A DNA stretch of 64,000 nt, taken from NCBI GenBank assembly GCA_013396635.1, contig WBMW01005653.1, positions 170,613 through 234,612 on the forward strand, written 5' to 3'. The notes under the pieces were generated by a model. The model was not told the DNA's origin, did not search any database, and saw only the letters and a list, made by a program, of their open reading frames with translations. The position numbers were made by a program, and so were the translations under genes. Source of the DNA: Penelope pileata. Lineage: Eukaryota > Chordata > Aves > Galliformes > Cracidae. Of the stretch, positions 37,316 through 50,998 are shown piece after piece (position 1 is the stretch's first letter; the number at the start of each line of letters is the position of its first letter).

Positions 37316-37524
37316 CGCTCTGGCCGAGAGGGCCCGCCCCGAACTGGCAGGGCGGGGCCGTGGCACGCGAGGAGTGGGCGGAGAGTCGGCGCGCTTTGAC
37401 AGCCACGCGCGGAGGCTAAGGGCTGAGGGGCCCGCGCGCCGTCAGGGGGTCGTGGAAGTGCGCGGGAAGGACGTCGCTTTCCGGTGGTTGTTGCCTGCGG
37501 CTGTCGCACTCCAGGTTGGATTAT

Positions 37525-40500
37525 TTGGCGTGTCATCACCTGCTGTAACTGGGAGGCGCAATAGGAAGCACACTTCAAAGCATTCCTCTATTTTTATTTG
37601 ACCTTTCTTGAAACTTTGTTTTGTTTAAAGTAATTATCAGTGATTTAAGAGGAACATTGGAAACCCTGAACAAAAATCATACACAAACTTGCTTCTTTTT
37701 GCTGTATAGAAATTAGTAGACCAAACATAATTTTTAAAGGCTTTTCCCAGCCTGCCAATGCCTGCGTAGGGTTTCATACTTTCTTTGCACTTTCTTATTT
37801 TATTAGCTGAGATTCTCTTACAAAATCTTTCATGTCTACAAGAGCAGTCACCACCATGTATATAGGTGAGGGTTTTTTTGCTGCTTTGAAGTCTTGACAA
37901 TTTTTCTATTGGCATGAAGGCACATAGATGAATCCGTTCCAGATTTTCTTTAATTAACAGGCTGCGAAATGCTCAGGATTTTTTAAACTGGACCAGCTTC
38001 CTCAAGTAGGAGGGCATAAATCTCCAAGCTTAATATATCAGCTTTTGTAAATTGATCACTGATTTCTGTCTACTACATCAGGTTTGTGTAAAAAGAAAAC
38101 CAAACTACTTGAAGTTACCATTGGATTTTGAAAACTTAAGCATTAAAATACATATTTCACTGGAGTACTTAATCCAGTTCAGATATAAATCAAAACAAAA
38201 TCATCCACAACTTTTGTGGCTCAATAAAGGCAACCATGAGTAGTTTTGTCATGATGTCATGTCCCTGTCCAATACAGTATTTGAGGTTGAAGGACTTTTG
38301 TTTACATCTTGAGCTGGACATACTAAGAATTTACTGCTAACTGGGAACAACAGAAAAAAAAAATAGCCAATTTATAAATAAAAATAACCAGTATAGTCCC
38401 CCTGGACTCTAAACAGCTCTGTATTCTTAAGCAATATTTAAACAACGTGGATTAGGCAATTAATAATGAAGATAGAAAGTTTATAACCTAATGTTATCTA
38501 GCATTCAGAAAACAATTCTAATTAGTCACTGGATTTGTAGATCTCTGAATTAGCTATTTCTACTTAGAAACAATACTAGAAACCTTGTAGACATCTGAAT
38601 GCTCACAAGTGGTACAAAAGGAAAAGAGAAAATTCGAAATCGTTAGAAATTTCTAGATCAGAAAAAAGCTGAGAATGCTATATTAAGATACTGTGAATCC
38701 ATAGTGTCTCTATGCTGTTCTCATCTCTCATCTTCATCTGAAAAAAAAAGAAGTAATTAAATTAAAAAATGCAGAATGTGGAGACAAGGATGAGCAGAAT
38801 ATGGCATAGCTTCATTATATGGGAGATAGCTGGAAGAAGGGGCTAATAATACAGCAGTGATAAAACCGTGACTGTTACAGAGAAAGTGACTGTTAGCATT
38901 ACTTGATATTTCCTTAAAATGAGGGAAGATGAGGCACTAAGTGGAATGATCAGATAAGCTAACAAGTTTAAAACAGAAGCAAATATTTTCCAAGCAAATT
39001 GTCATTAGATTGTGGAATGCATTTCCAAGTAATATTTTGTTTCAAATGTTCAAGTGATTTGAAAGGCAATTACATTAATTTGTGGAAGAAAACTCCATTA
39101 AGGGCTTTTAAACATTAGGAAGTCCCTAAGCTGCTGACTACGAGAAGGTGGTTGAGTCTATTGGAGAAAGGATCAGTCTGCTGTTGCTCACTTTTTGCAC
39201 TCTTCTTCTGTAAGCATTCACTGATTTCCCAGAACCAGGACGGGTGGAAGTTTGGTGTAGCCTTACACATTTGCTCTTGTATTTTAAGGCTTAAATTTTT
39301 ACAGTATTACAGACTCAGTCTTTCAAACAGAAGCCACAATAGCACTATCTCTCTAGATTTGCAAGGTCCGGCAGAAGTATTACTGCCCTGTTTTTGTCAC
39401 GGGGTGTATAGTGTAGATAATTCATGATAATTTTTCTGTCGATGCCAATAACCGTTACTACTGATCAAAGAAATATGAAAGATTATATAATCCTTTGAGT
39501 TTTCTTCAGAAAATGACATTCTTGGTTCCACCCAGTGAGACTAAGCTTGAGAAATTGTTCTCTGCAGACTATTTTAGCAGTCTCTGCACAGCTGTCTTGG
39601 CACGGTGCTGATGAAAATGCAGTGGATTGTCAACAAAAACAACTTGAAAGCTCTATTCAGTGAAGCAATGATGTGTGCAAGAAGTGGGCCAGGTTATTCT
39701 GCAGAGTAGACACCCCAGTTTCTGCATTCAATGCAAACTGTGTTATGTGAGCTATAGGTATTACTCAGTGTGAGCTGGAAGTGTTATGAAACACCCTCCA
39801 GCCTCTGTTTACTCCGTAGACCACAATTCCCGGTAAGAAGTGTTTGGAACTGACAAGCCATCTTTCAATTTCAGTTTCTTCATGTTATTGAAGAGGAACT
39901 AAGCCAGCAGAATGTTCTTAAAGTACAGTTTAGCTGTGTACATAACCAGAATTCATTACTGGATTGCTCAAATTCAGTGCAATCTAGTCCCCAGTATTCA
40001 CAGCAGTAAGAGTATTTTCTTTTGCACTATTGGGTCCCCTTATAATTTATTAACTTCCTAGGACCACGGACAGCTGTAAGGGAAATCCGTGCAGTCTGAG
40101 TGTTCCAAAGACCATTGACTAACATCACTTTTTTGTACTTTTCTACATAAAATCACTTACACCTCATAAAATTGGATGCTTTCATTTTTTTTTCCACAGT
40201 GTTACAAGTTTGTTCAAATCTCATTCAAATAATATCGTAGATAGTATTCCTGTGTGCGCCATCCCTTTTGTTTAAGGAAAAATGTACTGTGGACAAAACA
40301 TGGGACTCTCTGGCTTTCATTTGTTAGTTTTTACTAATACCAAGTACTCAGAGTAAGAAACGCATCAAACCCTGTCAGTTATTAAAAAGCAGTCCCACTA
40401 GATGGGATTATAGTTTCAAATGAAGAGCAATTTTAATCTGATGATGAGCATTTTTTTACTTGTTACTTTAACTTACCTACATTAATTCTGTGCAGTTAGA

Positions 40501-41112
40501 ATATGTTCACTGTATCTCTTTAGTTCACCAATATAATTTTTTGAGTGTTCTTCCTTATTTCATACTCTCTGCACAATCTTGATGCATTTGGGGCACTGTT
40601 GTCCCTGTTCATAGATTTCTGTGGCCAAATGTCAGTTACATTTTTGCTTACCATGACTTTTCTTCTTCACCTCTAGTGTTCCTGTAGTACCATTTTATAT
40701 GCTACCCATACAGCATTTGCAGAAAAAAATATACCACAACTCATCCTCCTTTGAAATTAGTAACATACGTGATTCCATAATCTGTGAACAGTTTCAAACA
40801 GAGGTTCATTTATTTATTCATTTTTTTGTGGAGGAGGACTGGTTAGTACAGAATAGCCCTGTAACTGGTGTCAAAGCCCCGGAAGGCAAATACTAAATGA
40901 TAATATTGAATGTAAATTACAATTGTGTTCTTAAGTTGTAGTTAATTCTTAGTCTTAAAAGGCACATCTCTAATGAGAATGAATCTAGTGTAATAATATT
41001 AAAAGGAAGTAGTACTAAAATCCAACGCTGACAAATTGAAGACATTAAGCAAAAATAATTTTTGACAGTGCCTGGTTTGTGACTATTTTAAAATCTATAT
41101 TGATGTGGTGTT
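37525..41112. other. upstream flank of MFSD14B, no gene seen
   Basis: AT-rich unique sequence. I find no convincing exon, tRNA or recognised transposon on either strand. Confidence 0.6.
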
Positions 41113-41287
41113 TGCCCAGAGAAGTTGTGGATGCCCCCTCCCTGGAAGTATTCAAAGCCAGGCTGGATGGGGCTTTGAGCAACCTGGTCTAGTGGGAGAT
41201 GTCCTTGCCCATGGCAGGGGGGTTGGAACAAGATGATCTCTAAGGTCCCTTCCAACCTGAACCATTCTATGGTTCTATGATTCTATG
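41113..41287 (+). mobile_element. CR1 LINE 3' end
   Basis: A 175-base 3' end ending in tctatggttctatgattcta. It is almost identical to the last part of the CR1 at 48,826-49,742, so both belong to one subfamily. Confidence 0.92.
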
Positions 41288-44037
41288 TTACCATATTTGT
41301 TGTCATTAGGCTTGCACAGTTGCATTCAAACGACAATTTAATAATTATATTAATGCTTATATCTGAATGCCTATAATAAAGCCTACACTTTAAGAATGGT
41401 GGTAGAAATCTCAAGGGTCTTCTCTTACTTTAATGAAGTTGATTGAATTTAGTGCTAAATCACTCATATCTGTGATTTTTAATACAAATGATACCAAATG
41501 AAATTTAGCTTTTAAAATNNNNNNNNNNNNNNNNNNNNNGGGGAGGGGGGGGGGGGGGGGGGGGGGGGGATAAGAAAAAGGAGGGATGTGTGAACATGGA
41601 CAGGAACATGGGGATATTAAAACCAATTTAGTGATAACACCAAATGTACTGAGTTTCAGTAAGAGGTACTGGCAAATTTACAGACTTTTAAAAAATTGTC
41701 TAAGATGTGTTTAAGCCTAGTTTTCAAAAAGCACTTTAACATCTCCTTCCGCAAGCTGTAGTAAGAGTTCTGACTTAGTTCAAATTCTGAGAATGCAGTT
41801 AGTCACAACACATTGACCTGTAGATAATCAATACAGTATGGGTGAAAATGGCACTTACAACAGATGGGTAGAATATGGGATATAGGAAAAGAGAAAAATA
41901 ACAAAGAGGTTATTTTTGACTTGAGTCCCTCATTCTTGTCTTGATATTTAAGCTTTTTTTTTTTTTTTTTTTTGATAACATTTTTGTTTGTATTGCAACA
42001 CTTGTTTGACTCATGAATAATAAATTTAGCTTTTGCTTATGCTTAGTTCTTCTCTGTACTGGAAGTTGAACATTAATCAAAAGTCATGTGGCCCTCATAT
42101 TTGTGTTTTTGAACATTTGTGTTTATTTTTCCTTATTACACAACTGAGGTGTTCAACATCATGGCTTGATCACTTTCTGATTTTTGCTTTATTTCCAAGA
42201 GCATACATGCTTTTACCGGTACTCAGCAGTGCTTACATAGCAAAATAATGTATATGTACACACCTTGAATATATAAACTTATTGCAGAGTGGTTTAGGGC
42301 CTTTCAAATGAAAAATCTAGTAGGTACCATATTATTTTACTTTATTGGTTGCAACAAAATGGCTTTACTAGCTATCAGAAATATTCTACAGGAAAAATTT
42401 ATCTCTTTTTTTTAGCTACTTTTCCTAAAAGATAGGGTGGCTTACAAGATGTTTGGGACATGTGTAGATCAATCAGTTTTGATAATGGAAGTACCCAGGA
42501 GCACCTTTGTCACTGGGAATTTTCATCTTTCTGTTGAATGTATCTGTTTTATTGGTTTAAAATTATTCTGTTGGCAACAGTACAAATAAAAAGCTATGAC
42601 TGATCAAAAGTTTGCCATCTAAAATATTATTCCTTGAATAGAGAATTTATGCATTTGTTTAGGTGAGGTATCTGAATAGTCCTACTTCTGTCCAGAAGAT
42701 GCTTACAGCCAAACTGAAATTAGGGAGGCATAACAGAGCGGGAACAAACTCTATGTTCATATATATTCACTGGATTGGGCTGTGAGTTTTCAAACATACA
42801 AGGGTTAGAACTGCAAAGGGTTTAGACTGAGAAACTAAAAATGAGGAATCTGCTCCCACACAGGAGATTGCAAGTGCCTGTTTGGACATGGAGGTTTTTG
42901 TGTGCTGTCAGGAAAGGAAACTACCCTGCCAAATGACAATTCATACCTTCTGAACAGAGGTGTGCACATGCAACTCAGGCATTCACTGAAAATATACACA
43001 GGCAAATCCTTCCTAATGGTAGGTACCTAACTTTCCAGGACTCCCCTTTTTTAATGAGGTGGCAGCAAACCATCCCCACTTTATCAAACACCTGCCAGAG
43101 CACTTAGCAGGAGTTGATTGATATGAGTTCAGTTCTACACTCAGGCTAAGCAGATTCAAATCTATTTCTTCTTCCACCTAGGCATGTTCAGTTATGCAAT
43201 CAGATTAAGGGCAAAAAATGAAAATAGTGTCAGCAATCCACATTGTTTTTGTCTTTCAGTTTCAGTTTAGTGATGGACATGATTTTGCAGTGGAAAACAA
43301 CATAGCATTCATATGTGGAGCTATTCCACTTAGAGCATATATGTAAATATAGGTGGATTAAATTTGTTATATTCCTTTAAAGAATTAAATGGAATTTGCT
43401 GTAAAGCTGTGTTTAGTTGTATCATTTAGAGCCTCTTGTTTTCAGTCTTCCAGTACTAATGGGTACTTTCTCCCTTATCTAAATACAGAAGTATTTTTGT
43501 ATTCATTGGAGTAATATTCCATCCATTGTGTGCTGCTGTAGATTTCTATTTTTCATTTACTGCTTCTTCAGCAGCAATTTATGTTTTATTTCTTGCCGTG
43601 GTCACTTGTGATATCTTAAATACCTCTTTAATTTAAAAAAAAAAAAAGAATCTTCACTGGAGTGGCATTATTATCTTGCTGTACATAAAAATATTAACTT
43701 GAATTTCTGTCTCCCTCTACCACGATGATCAGCCAGCATATTTCAATGACTTCTACATGTTGACAAGGGAGATATTATTAATCTTTTCTAGTTGGCAAAA
43801 TATTCATAGGTTTGTTTCTCGCTTTGGATTTGCACATATTTCACAGTAATTGAACAGATGTTTCAGGTGTAGATACAGTGTGAGAAATTATGTTAGAGTG
43901 TAGAATTGGTGAGACATTGCTGAGACCAAGATTCAGATGGTTTAAAAAGCATTTTAAAATTACACTATTTCTGTATTCAATTTTAGCATCACTATGATCT
44001 GGAAATCTTGCTAACAGGGAAAATAACAGTTGGGCCA
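41288..44037. other. intergenic, no gene seen
   Basis: Unique AT-rich sequence with the N run and G homopolymer near 41,519-41,569 and a T-run near 41,954. Nothing coding recognised. Confidence 0.6.
41519..41539. other. assembly gap, 21 N, beside a G homopolymer
   Basis: Followed at 41,540-41,569 by an almost pure G run with a single A. Confidence 1.
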
Positions 44038-44130
44038 ATATATAAGGGTGCTCTGAAAGTAATCCCTCCTAATTTATTACGTTGACACACAATGTCAGAG
44101 GCAGATATTCCGTTACAACCCCTGTACAGC
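44038..44130 (+). mobile_element. mariner-like terminal fragment (Galluhop type)
   Basis: Starts gggtgctctgaaagtaatcc then ctcctaatttattacgttg, matching the terminal inverted repeat of the chicken mariner family as I know it and resembling the end at 53,848. The far end is not recognisable. Confidence 0.6.
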
Positions 44131-44469
44131 TTCATGTAATATTTTGAGGAGACATAAAAACAAAACATTTTTTAGTGACAGTGGCTCAGATTGTTTATGT
44201 GATTGATCTTGTTTTTGAGTGTTCAGAGAAGTTGCATAAAGGGAAGAGGTTCCAGCAGAATTCTTAACAGCCCCATCCTCAGGGCTCTCAAACCATTTCC
44301 AGTCTACTTACTACTGCCTTCTACTTACTACTGCCTTCAAGAGTTCAGCTGCAGGTAATGAAACATCTAGTACTTCCCCTGCAAAACCTGCAAAATCAGA
44401 AAGCATGTGAGACTAATACAGCTCTCTTGAGTACATACACTGATAAAATGTATAACTTCATGAACCAGC

Positions 44470-44806
44470 AGTGTATCCAGGTGGGCAAGAAGGCCAGTGG
44501 CATCCTGACTTGCATCAGAAATAGCCTGGCCAGCAGGACTAGGGAAGTGATTATCTCTCTCAGCACTGGTGAGACCACACCTTGAATACTGTGTTCAGCT
44601 TTGGGCCCCTCACTACAAGGAGGATGTTGAATTGCTCTAGCGTGTGCAAAGAAGAGCAACAAAGCTAATGAAGAGACTAGAAACAGTGCTTTTGAGGAGT
44701 GCCTGAGGGAACTGAGGCTGTTTAGTTGACCCTTCTTTGAGTAGGAGGCCTGGGCTAGGTGATCTCTAGAGGTCTCTTCCAGCCTCAACAATTCTTTGAT
44801 TGTTCG
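44470..44806 (+). mobile_element. degenerate CR1 LINE fragment
   Basis: Contains gtgggcaagaaggccagtgg, the IRNSLASRTREV coding block, accttgaatactgtgttcag and a 3' end gatctctagaggtctcttcc. Internal deletions remove much of the usual C-terminal region. Confidence 0.85.
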
Positions 44807-47800
44807 TTATATTTGGATTTTTTTATAGGGAAAAAATATATAAACATAATTTCTTGTTTATTTTCATGATATGTTGCTCTGGGTGGCTAGTCCTAAAGCT
44901 GAGAAAGAAGAGAATTCTGCTACAGCACAAAAAAGGAGAGTAAGCAAGAAGTGGATTCTTGGATGCTCTGAAGTAAAGGACTAGACGCTAAAAGAAAATA
45001 TGCATTGGTGGCCTTGAGGCTGCTATAACAATAGAACTACAGCCTAAGAATATAACAAGTGAAGGGTGTAGTAAGTGGTGAGGAGGAGGAGGGTAATATT
45101 TGTGGGACAAAAGAAGGAGTAATGGAAAGAGAGAAAGCAGCTGACTGTATTTGAATGTGTGACAGTAATGTGTAAATGTGTTAATATTTTTCCATAAATG
45201 GATTAATTATTCCATAACGACTTAGCTTGACTTTTATTCACAACTACTTACTTAGAGGCATCCTTACCTTCAGAGGTCTAGTGGTGTCACTGAGGAGAAA
45301 AGGCTAAAATATTCTGGCCAGGAAGAGTGAGCCCAAAGAAAAAAAATTGAAAGAGCAGCTGAGAAATTGTATGGCAAGAGGACAAATGAGCTGTTAAAGA
45401 TCGTATCAACAGACAAATGAGATATAAAGAAAATAAATTGAAAAAATTAACAGTGTAGGGTTGCAAATGGTCTATTAAAAACAATAAGGAAGATTCCACT
45501 TGGCACAGTAAAGCAAAGGAAACCAGTTGCAAGATAAAAAGAGTAAAGCAAAATGGACAGAGCTATACAGATGATACTGTGATGGTGTGTTAGGAGTTAA
45601 CTGTTAGGGAAGACAAAAAGAGAAGTGGAGCAATTATGACTACGAGATTTTGATATATTTAAGGTGCAGACATCTAAAATAAACATCATAAAAACCTAGA
45701 AAATAATGCTTCTCATGATCACAAAGGCGCAAACACGAGCAACATTAGTAATTGTCATGGTAACTGGAAGCAACCTAGACTTAAGAGCTCTTTCCCTGCT
45801 CAGTGTGATAATGTCATCCATCTATTAGGAAAACAGGATAGTTGAGAAGAAAAAACTTCTCTGCGGGAGTTACCCTTAGATTAGTTCCAAAGTTCTCATT
45901 CTCCATTCCATCCACATACAAAACTCTTCATACAACAGGTCAGATATTGCCCGCTGGCTCTTCACTTGCTATTCCCTCTCCACAATTGCTCCAGTGATGA
46001 GTATTCCTCTGCATGTCTTGTGACTGCCCACTCAGCAACATGCATCTACAGTGACCTTTCTCTCCCTTTCTCAAGACGGATCCACAGCAGCAACTGTAGC
46101 ATGTATTGGAGCTGGATCTTAGCCATAACTGTTATATGTAAGAAATAGTACATAATGTATACATGTCTTTTCAAATAAGAAGTTGTCTGATCCAATGTTG
46201 CTTTAACTTCCGGAGCTGTTTTACCTTTCTGTTTCCCATTATTTTAGGAAATCGAAATGTGTCATTTTTCCTTATCTGTCTTGTACGTGCCTTTTTATAA
46301 TTAGCACTTGTACTTTTCTTCATATTTGTTTGGAGGGAAGAGGCAATAACATTCAGAACTTAACCTTGCCTGCTTTGATACAGGAGCCTAAATTTAGCTC
46401 TATCAAATATATCAAATCCTAGTTCCATATACTGACCAGAAAACCTTTTTTTTTTTTCAAGAATAGAAAAATTCTAGGATAGCTCTCCTGATCTTTCCTA
46501 CCAGAGTTGTTCCATTTATATAAATTGGCATAAAAACAGATAATGATTAACAGAGAAAGAAAAGAGTGAATAAATCCACAGTCTGCAAGGTGGGTAGTTA
46601 CAGACCACTTAGATTCTCAGCTATGGATCACTTTGGTTCACGTTTGCTATGCCAGAGCATCCCATACCCTGTGGAATTATTCTGTCACTGGATTATGTAT
46701 TCTTGGTATTTCCGTGTTTTTTCAGGGTTGAAAAGGAAGGGAAACTTTATTGAGCTTACCCTGATGTTGATAGCAATACTTTGTAAATTCTGAAGATATT
46801 TCTTTCACCAACCTCTACACACGATACCTGAGAATACTTTTCAAGGTGTATTTATTAAGGTTCCTGTTTTTATATGAACACTGAAAACCATACTGTTGAA
46901 ATAGCTGATGCTGTGCCTGTGTTTCGTTCACTAGTCCAAACCATGTTCCTCTGTGGATCTATTCAGTGGAACCTGAAATTCTGTATGCTGAGAACTGACA
47001 TTTGGCACAGCATTACCCTTTTATCTGGAAAGCTCACAGCAAGGAACTTCACTCACAGGTGGAATGAAATGGGCAGACATTTAAAAGAGGAATTCCTGTA
47101 AAAACTGTGTTCCATCTAGGTCTCTGTGCAGCTTGGGAAAGTAAGCTCTAGAATTACAGGAGCAACTACATGAATAAAGCAATTTAACCAATTCCTCTAT
47201 CCATTTTCATTCTTTTAAACTGCTAAGAAATACCATCTCTGTAGAGCTAGCTCTGTTCAATAACTAACATTACTGTCAGAATTCACTCAATGCAAAAAAA
47301 AATGCTGTAATATGATATATATTTTCAGGATGCAAAATAGATTTTGTTGTTTTCATATTTGTAAAGCCATGGTATTCTAAGGCCATTTCCAGAATTTTTG
47401 CCATGTAGTATGATTTACATCATTGGTATTTAATAATGTATTACAGGATGTTATATATCAATATAACATTTACTATAACCAATGTTTTTGGAGATGATAA
47501 AGTTATAGGGACTTGTACTAAGGCACGATGGATATGTAGGAATTATCACTGCCAGTACAAAGAAAAAAAAAGTATTGAAAAACAATGCTAAATTGTAAAA
47601 AGAAAAAAAAAAATCCAAAACTCCAAAAAACAGCCCTTTGCATTTGATATTGCCTTAGTGAAATTATAAATAGCATTCACCTTGAAGTTTTGTGTTCACT
47701 AAGACCTAAGGTGTAGATTCCTGGAAGACAGCATCCTGCATTGAACACTCTACAAATATATACAACTTTCCGTCTAGTATGTAAAGCTAACATTGAATGA

Positions 47801-48735
47801 TCAGTTCATAAAGCAGTTCCCAAGTTAATAAACAGATTGTCTATAAGGGCCAGCATGTTTTAAAGTTTAACCTTCATAGTAAATAAAGTGTGTAAAATAT
47901 TCCTTGAATTCAAGCATAATAAACTTCATCTGGTGAAGATTTTTACCTCAGAAATGGTTGCATATGAAGCTTCCATTTCATTCCTTATTATAGGCCTCAG
48001 CAAGGCCTCAAATAATTTTACAAACTTCAGAAATATTAGAGAAAAAACTATCCTTGGGTTTTTAGAATTAAAACACATATTTTCAGCTCATCACTGAATA
48101 ATAACTAAAAAAAGTGTGTTCTTTTGTGTTATGGCATATCTTTAAGCAGTGTGAACTTCCTAAGCTGCTTCTTCATGGCAGTTCTTTTTACAAGAATACA
48201 CATGAAATGCATTTTATTTTTAAGTTTCTAAAAAAGCTTTACAAAAAAATATAAAATATGTCTAAATCAAGGGAAATAGTAGTGCCTCTTAACCCCAAAT
48301 GAAAATCTGTCAGTGTAATTAAAGATAATTAATCTATAGATTTACAAGCTGGAAAGCAAATTGATGCAATCTCTTTACTTGTAATTCATCACTTCTGTCG
48401 AAGTGGAACGATGTGATTCTTCCTTCACTTCACCTAATCCCGAGATGTGGACTCTATCTGTATTTGCCTCAATTCTTTTTTTACCACGTTTGTAACAATT
48501 TTGACATTTTTTGTTTTTCCACAAACACCATTCTGAATGCTTTACTTGATCTTTCTAACGCTATGATTTCATATTCAGTGCTTTGGTGTGATTCATATAC
48601 TTAAGTACATTTTATTTATAGAGATTTTAGCTAATCTGTTCTTGCTAAGGAAGGCTGTGATGCTTTTTTGTACCTATTACACATACCTAACTGTTTCATA
48701 CTTGCACTGATTAAACACAGTTGATTTTCTATTTG
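44807..48735. other. intergenic, no gene seen
   Basis: Unique AT-rich sequence. The short open frames in it have no recognisable domain and no paired splice sites. Confidence 0.6.
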
Positions 48736-48822
48736 GGAAAATAAATATAAATATAAAATATCTATTTTTATATAATAAAAATTATAAAATATAAATATAA
48801 AGTATCTATTTTTTGCATTTGG
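48736..48822. repeat. TA-rich low-complexity sequence before a CR1
   Basis: Repeated ataaatataaatataaa themes with the phrase agtatctattttt/aatatctattttt twice. It directly precedes the CR1 at 48,826. Confidence 0.7.
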
Positions 48823-48825
48823 GAT

Positions 48826-49742
48826 CGAATGCACCCTCAGCAAGTTTGCAGATGATGCCAAGCTGTGTGGTGCAGTCGACACGCCAGAGGGAAGGGATGC
48901 CATCCAGAGGGACCTGGACAGGCTTGAGAGGTGGGCCCATGCCAACCTCATGAAGTTCAACAAAGCCAAGTGCAAGGTCCTGCACCTGGGTCGGAGCAAT
49001 CCCAAGTACACATACAGGCTGGGCGGAGAATGGCTTGAGAGTAGCCCTGAGGAGAGGGGCTTGGGGGTGTGTGTTGACAAGAAACTCAACATGAGCCGGC
49101 AGTGTGCGCTTGCAGCCCAGAAGGCCAACCGCATCCTGGGCTGCATCAAGAGAAGCGTGGCCAGCCGGTCGAGGGAGGTGATTCTGCCCCTCTACTCTGC
49201 TCTCGTGAGACCTCACCTGGAGTCTTGTGTCCAGTTCTGGGGCCCCCAACACAAGAAGGATGTGGAGCTGTTGGAGCGGGTCCAGAGGAGGGCCACGAGG
49301 ATGATGAGAGGGCTGGAGCACCTCCCCTACGAGGACAGGCTGAGAGAGTTAGGACTCTTCAGCCTGGAGAAGAGAAGGCTGCGGGGGGACCTGATAGCAG
49401 CCTTCCAGTACCTGAAAGGGGCCTACAGGAAAGCTGGGGAGGGGCTTTTTACAAGGATAGATAATGACAGGACAAGGGGTAATGGTTATAAACTGTAAGA
49501 GGGTAGATTTAGACTAGATATAAGGAAGAAATTCTTCCCTGTGAGGGTGGTGAGACACTGGAACAGGTTGCCCAGAGAAGTCATTGATGCCCCCTCCCTG
49601 GAAGTATTCAAAGCCAGGCTGGATGGGGCTTTGAGCAACCTGGTCTAGTGAGCGGTGTCCTTGCCCATGGCAGGGGGTGTTGGAACAAGATGATCTCTAA
49701 GGTCCCTTCCAGCCTGAACCGTTCTATGATTCTATGATTCTA
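48826..49742 (+). mobile_element. relatively intact CR1 LINE 3' part
   Basis: Runs from the RT FADDAKL-like motif (tttgcagatgatgccaagct) to the terminal repeat ctatgattctatgattcta. An uninterrupted 182-codon frame at 48,950-49,498 covers LGRSNPKYTYRLGGEWLE, KANRILGCIKRSVASRSREV and LERVQRRATRMMRGLEHLPY. It is truncated upstream of the RT fingers, so it cannot mobilise by itself. It is probably the youngest CR1 in the window. Confidence 0.93.
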
Positions 49743-49796
49743 ACAGGTATATTGTTTAGAAGATGCGTATGCCATTTTAGCATTTCTAAAGCATAT

Positions 49797-49885
49797 ACTG
49801 CTAGATATAATGCCTATATAAAATATTAGATATATCTATATAAGCTAGACATAATGTCTATATAAAGATATATAAAGCACATATC
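49797..49885. repeat. TA-rich low-complexity repeat after a CR1
   Basis: Repeats of the form tagatataatgcctatataa, then gctagacataatgtctatataa, giving an imperfect tandem of about 50 bases. Confidence 0.65.
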
Positions 49886-50998
49886 TTTTAAAAAATGATG
49901 CACAAATAGAAATACATATGTAGAGTTACTTTATTTGAGAACAAAAAGTTTAATTTATGAGAGTTGTCTCACATATCTCTTTTATATCCAATACTGAAGT
50001 CTCTTCAGGACGTGGAAATCCTAAAAAGAAAATTTACTGCTGTAAGCCAGATGGGACACCAATATGGTGATTACAAAGGTTACAAAAATGTGTTTCAGAA
50101 ACAGGTGATTTCAAAATACAGTGATGTCAGCTGTTTTCCTTACAGTCTTTCCGTGTCTCTCATGGTTAAGGACATCCTGCCAAGTGACTTTTTGCCTCTT
50201 TTTTTTGGGGGGGGCTGCATCACATAGAATCACTTCCAAGAAACAAAATGGAATTATTTTTGAAAGGAGTAAGTAATCACTACACGCTTACTACAATTCT
50301 TTTGTTTACAAGGATACATATAAAAATGACATACAAGTGCATGATTCAGAGAGCTGTGCTGAAATTCAAGGCTCCAAGTATCAGCGCCTTATCTAAAAAT
50401 AAACTTCAAAAAACACTAAAGCAGTTCTGTTTCTCAATCTCCTCTTGTACATAAAAGAAGTAATACTAACCAAATTTGTAGGAATGCTGCAAGTTTTAGT
50501 TATCTGATACGCTAAAGATATTTAGGAATCTTCAAAGTGGCAAAATGTTTTGATTTCTTTTATGAAGAAGTAAATTTCTCTTTAAAGAAAAAAATCAAAA
50601 TATTTTTTTTCTTTAAGAATGTATTTCTCTCCAGTACCCTAATTGGCTCCATGTGGGAAAAGCCTTTGCAAAAGGCAGTGAAGACAACAGCATAAATCAA
50701 GGGTAATGTTAAGGAACCTTACAAATGATTTCAAAAGCATTAAAAAATGAGATCTTTTGCTGTGGGATGTTTTCTGTGGCGTGTTTCCACTTAGCAGTCA
50801 GACTGTTTGCTGCACTCAAGCATATGCAGTTCTGTTAATGTGCTTTTCCTGAGAAGTCCAACATTGAGAGGAGAACTCTTTCTAGATTACAGATGGTTGC
50901 ACTAGCAGATTCTCTGTTTCACCTCACTGCAGCATGCTGCACTAGAGGATTGCACAGAAATACGTTATTGTCGTTATACAAGAACAACTATCTCTAAC
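49886..50998. other. intergenic, no gene seen
   Basis: AT-rich sequence with a T-run followed by a G-run near 50,200. Nothing recognised. Confidence 0.6.

Larger units (their letters stand above)
36560..37520 (-). promoter_or_regulatory. CpG-island promoter of MFSD14B
   Basis: This is an abrupt GC-rich and CpG-rich block in an otherwise AT-rich window. It overlaps coding exon 1 and the start of intron 1. No TATA box is evident near the ATG. GGGCGGGGC GC boxes occur at 37287-37295 and near 37350, and a CACGTG box at 37308-37313. This is the usual housekeeping promoter form. Transcription start sites cannot be placed from sequence alone, and a divergent transcript is possible. Confidence 0.85.

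Noticed and set aside
36486..37601. Long open frames of 95-213 codons around the CpG island
   Set aside because: GC-rich sequence lacks stop codons by chance. Only the 13-codon stretch joined to exon 2 by proper splice sites is supported.
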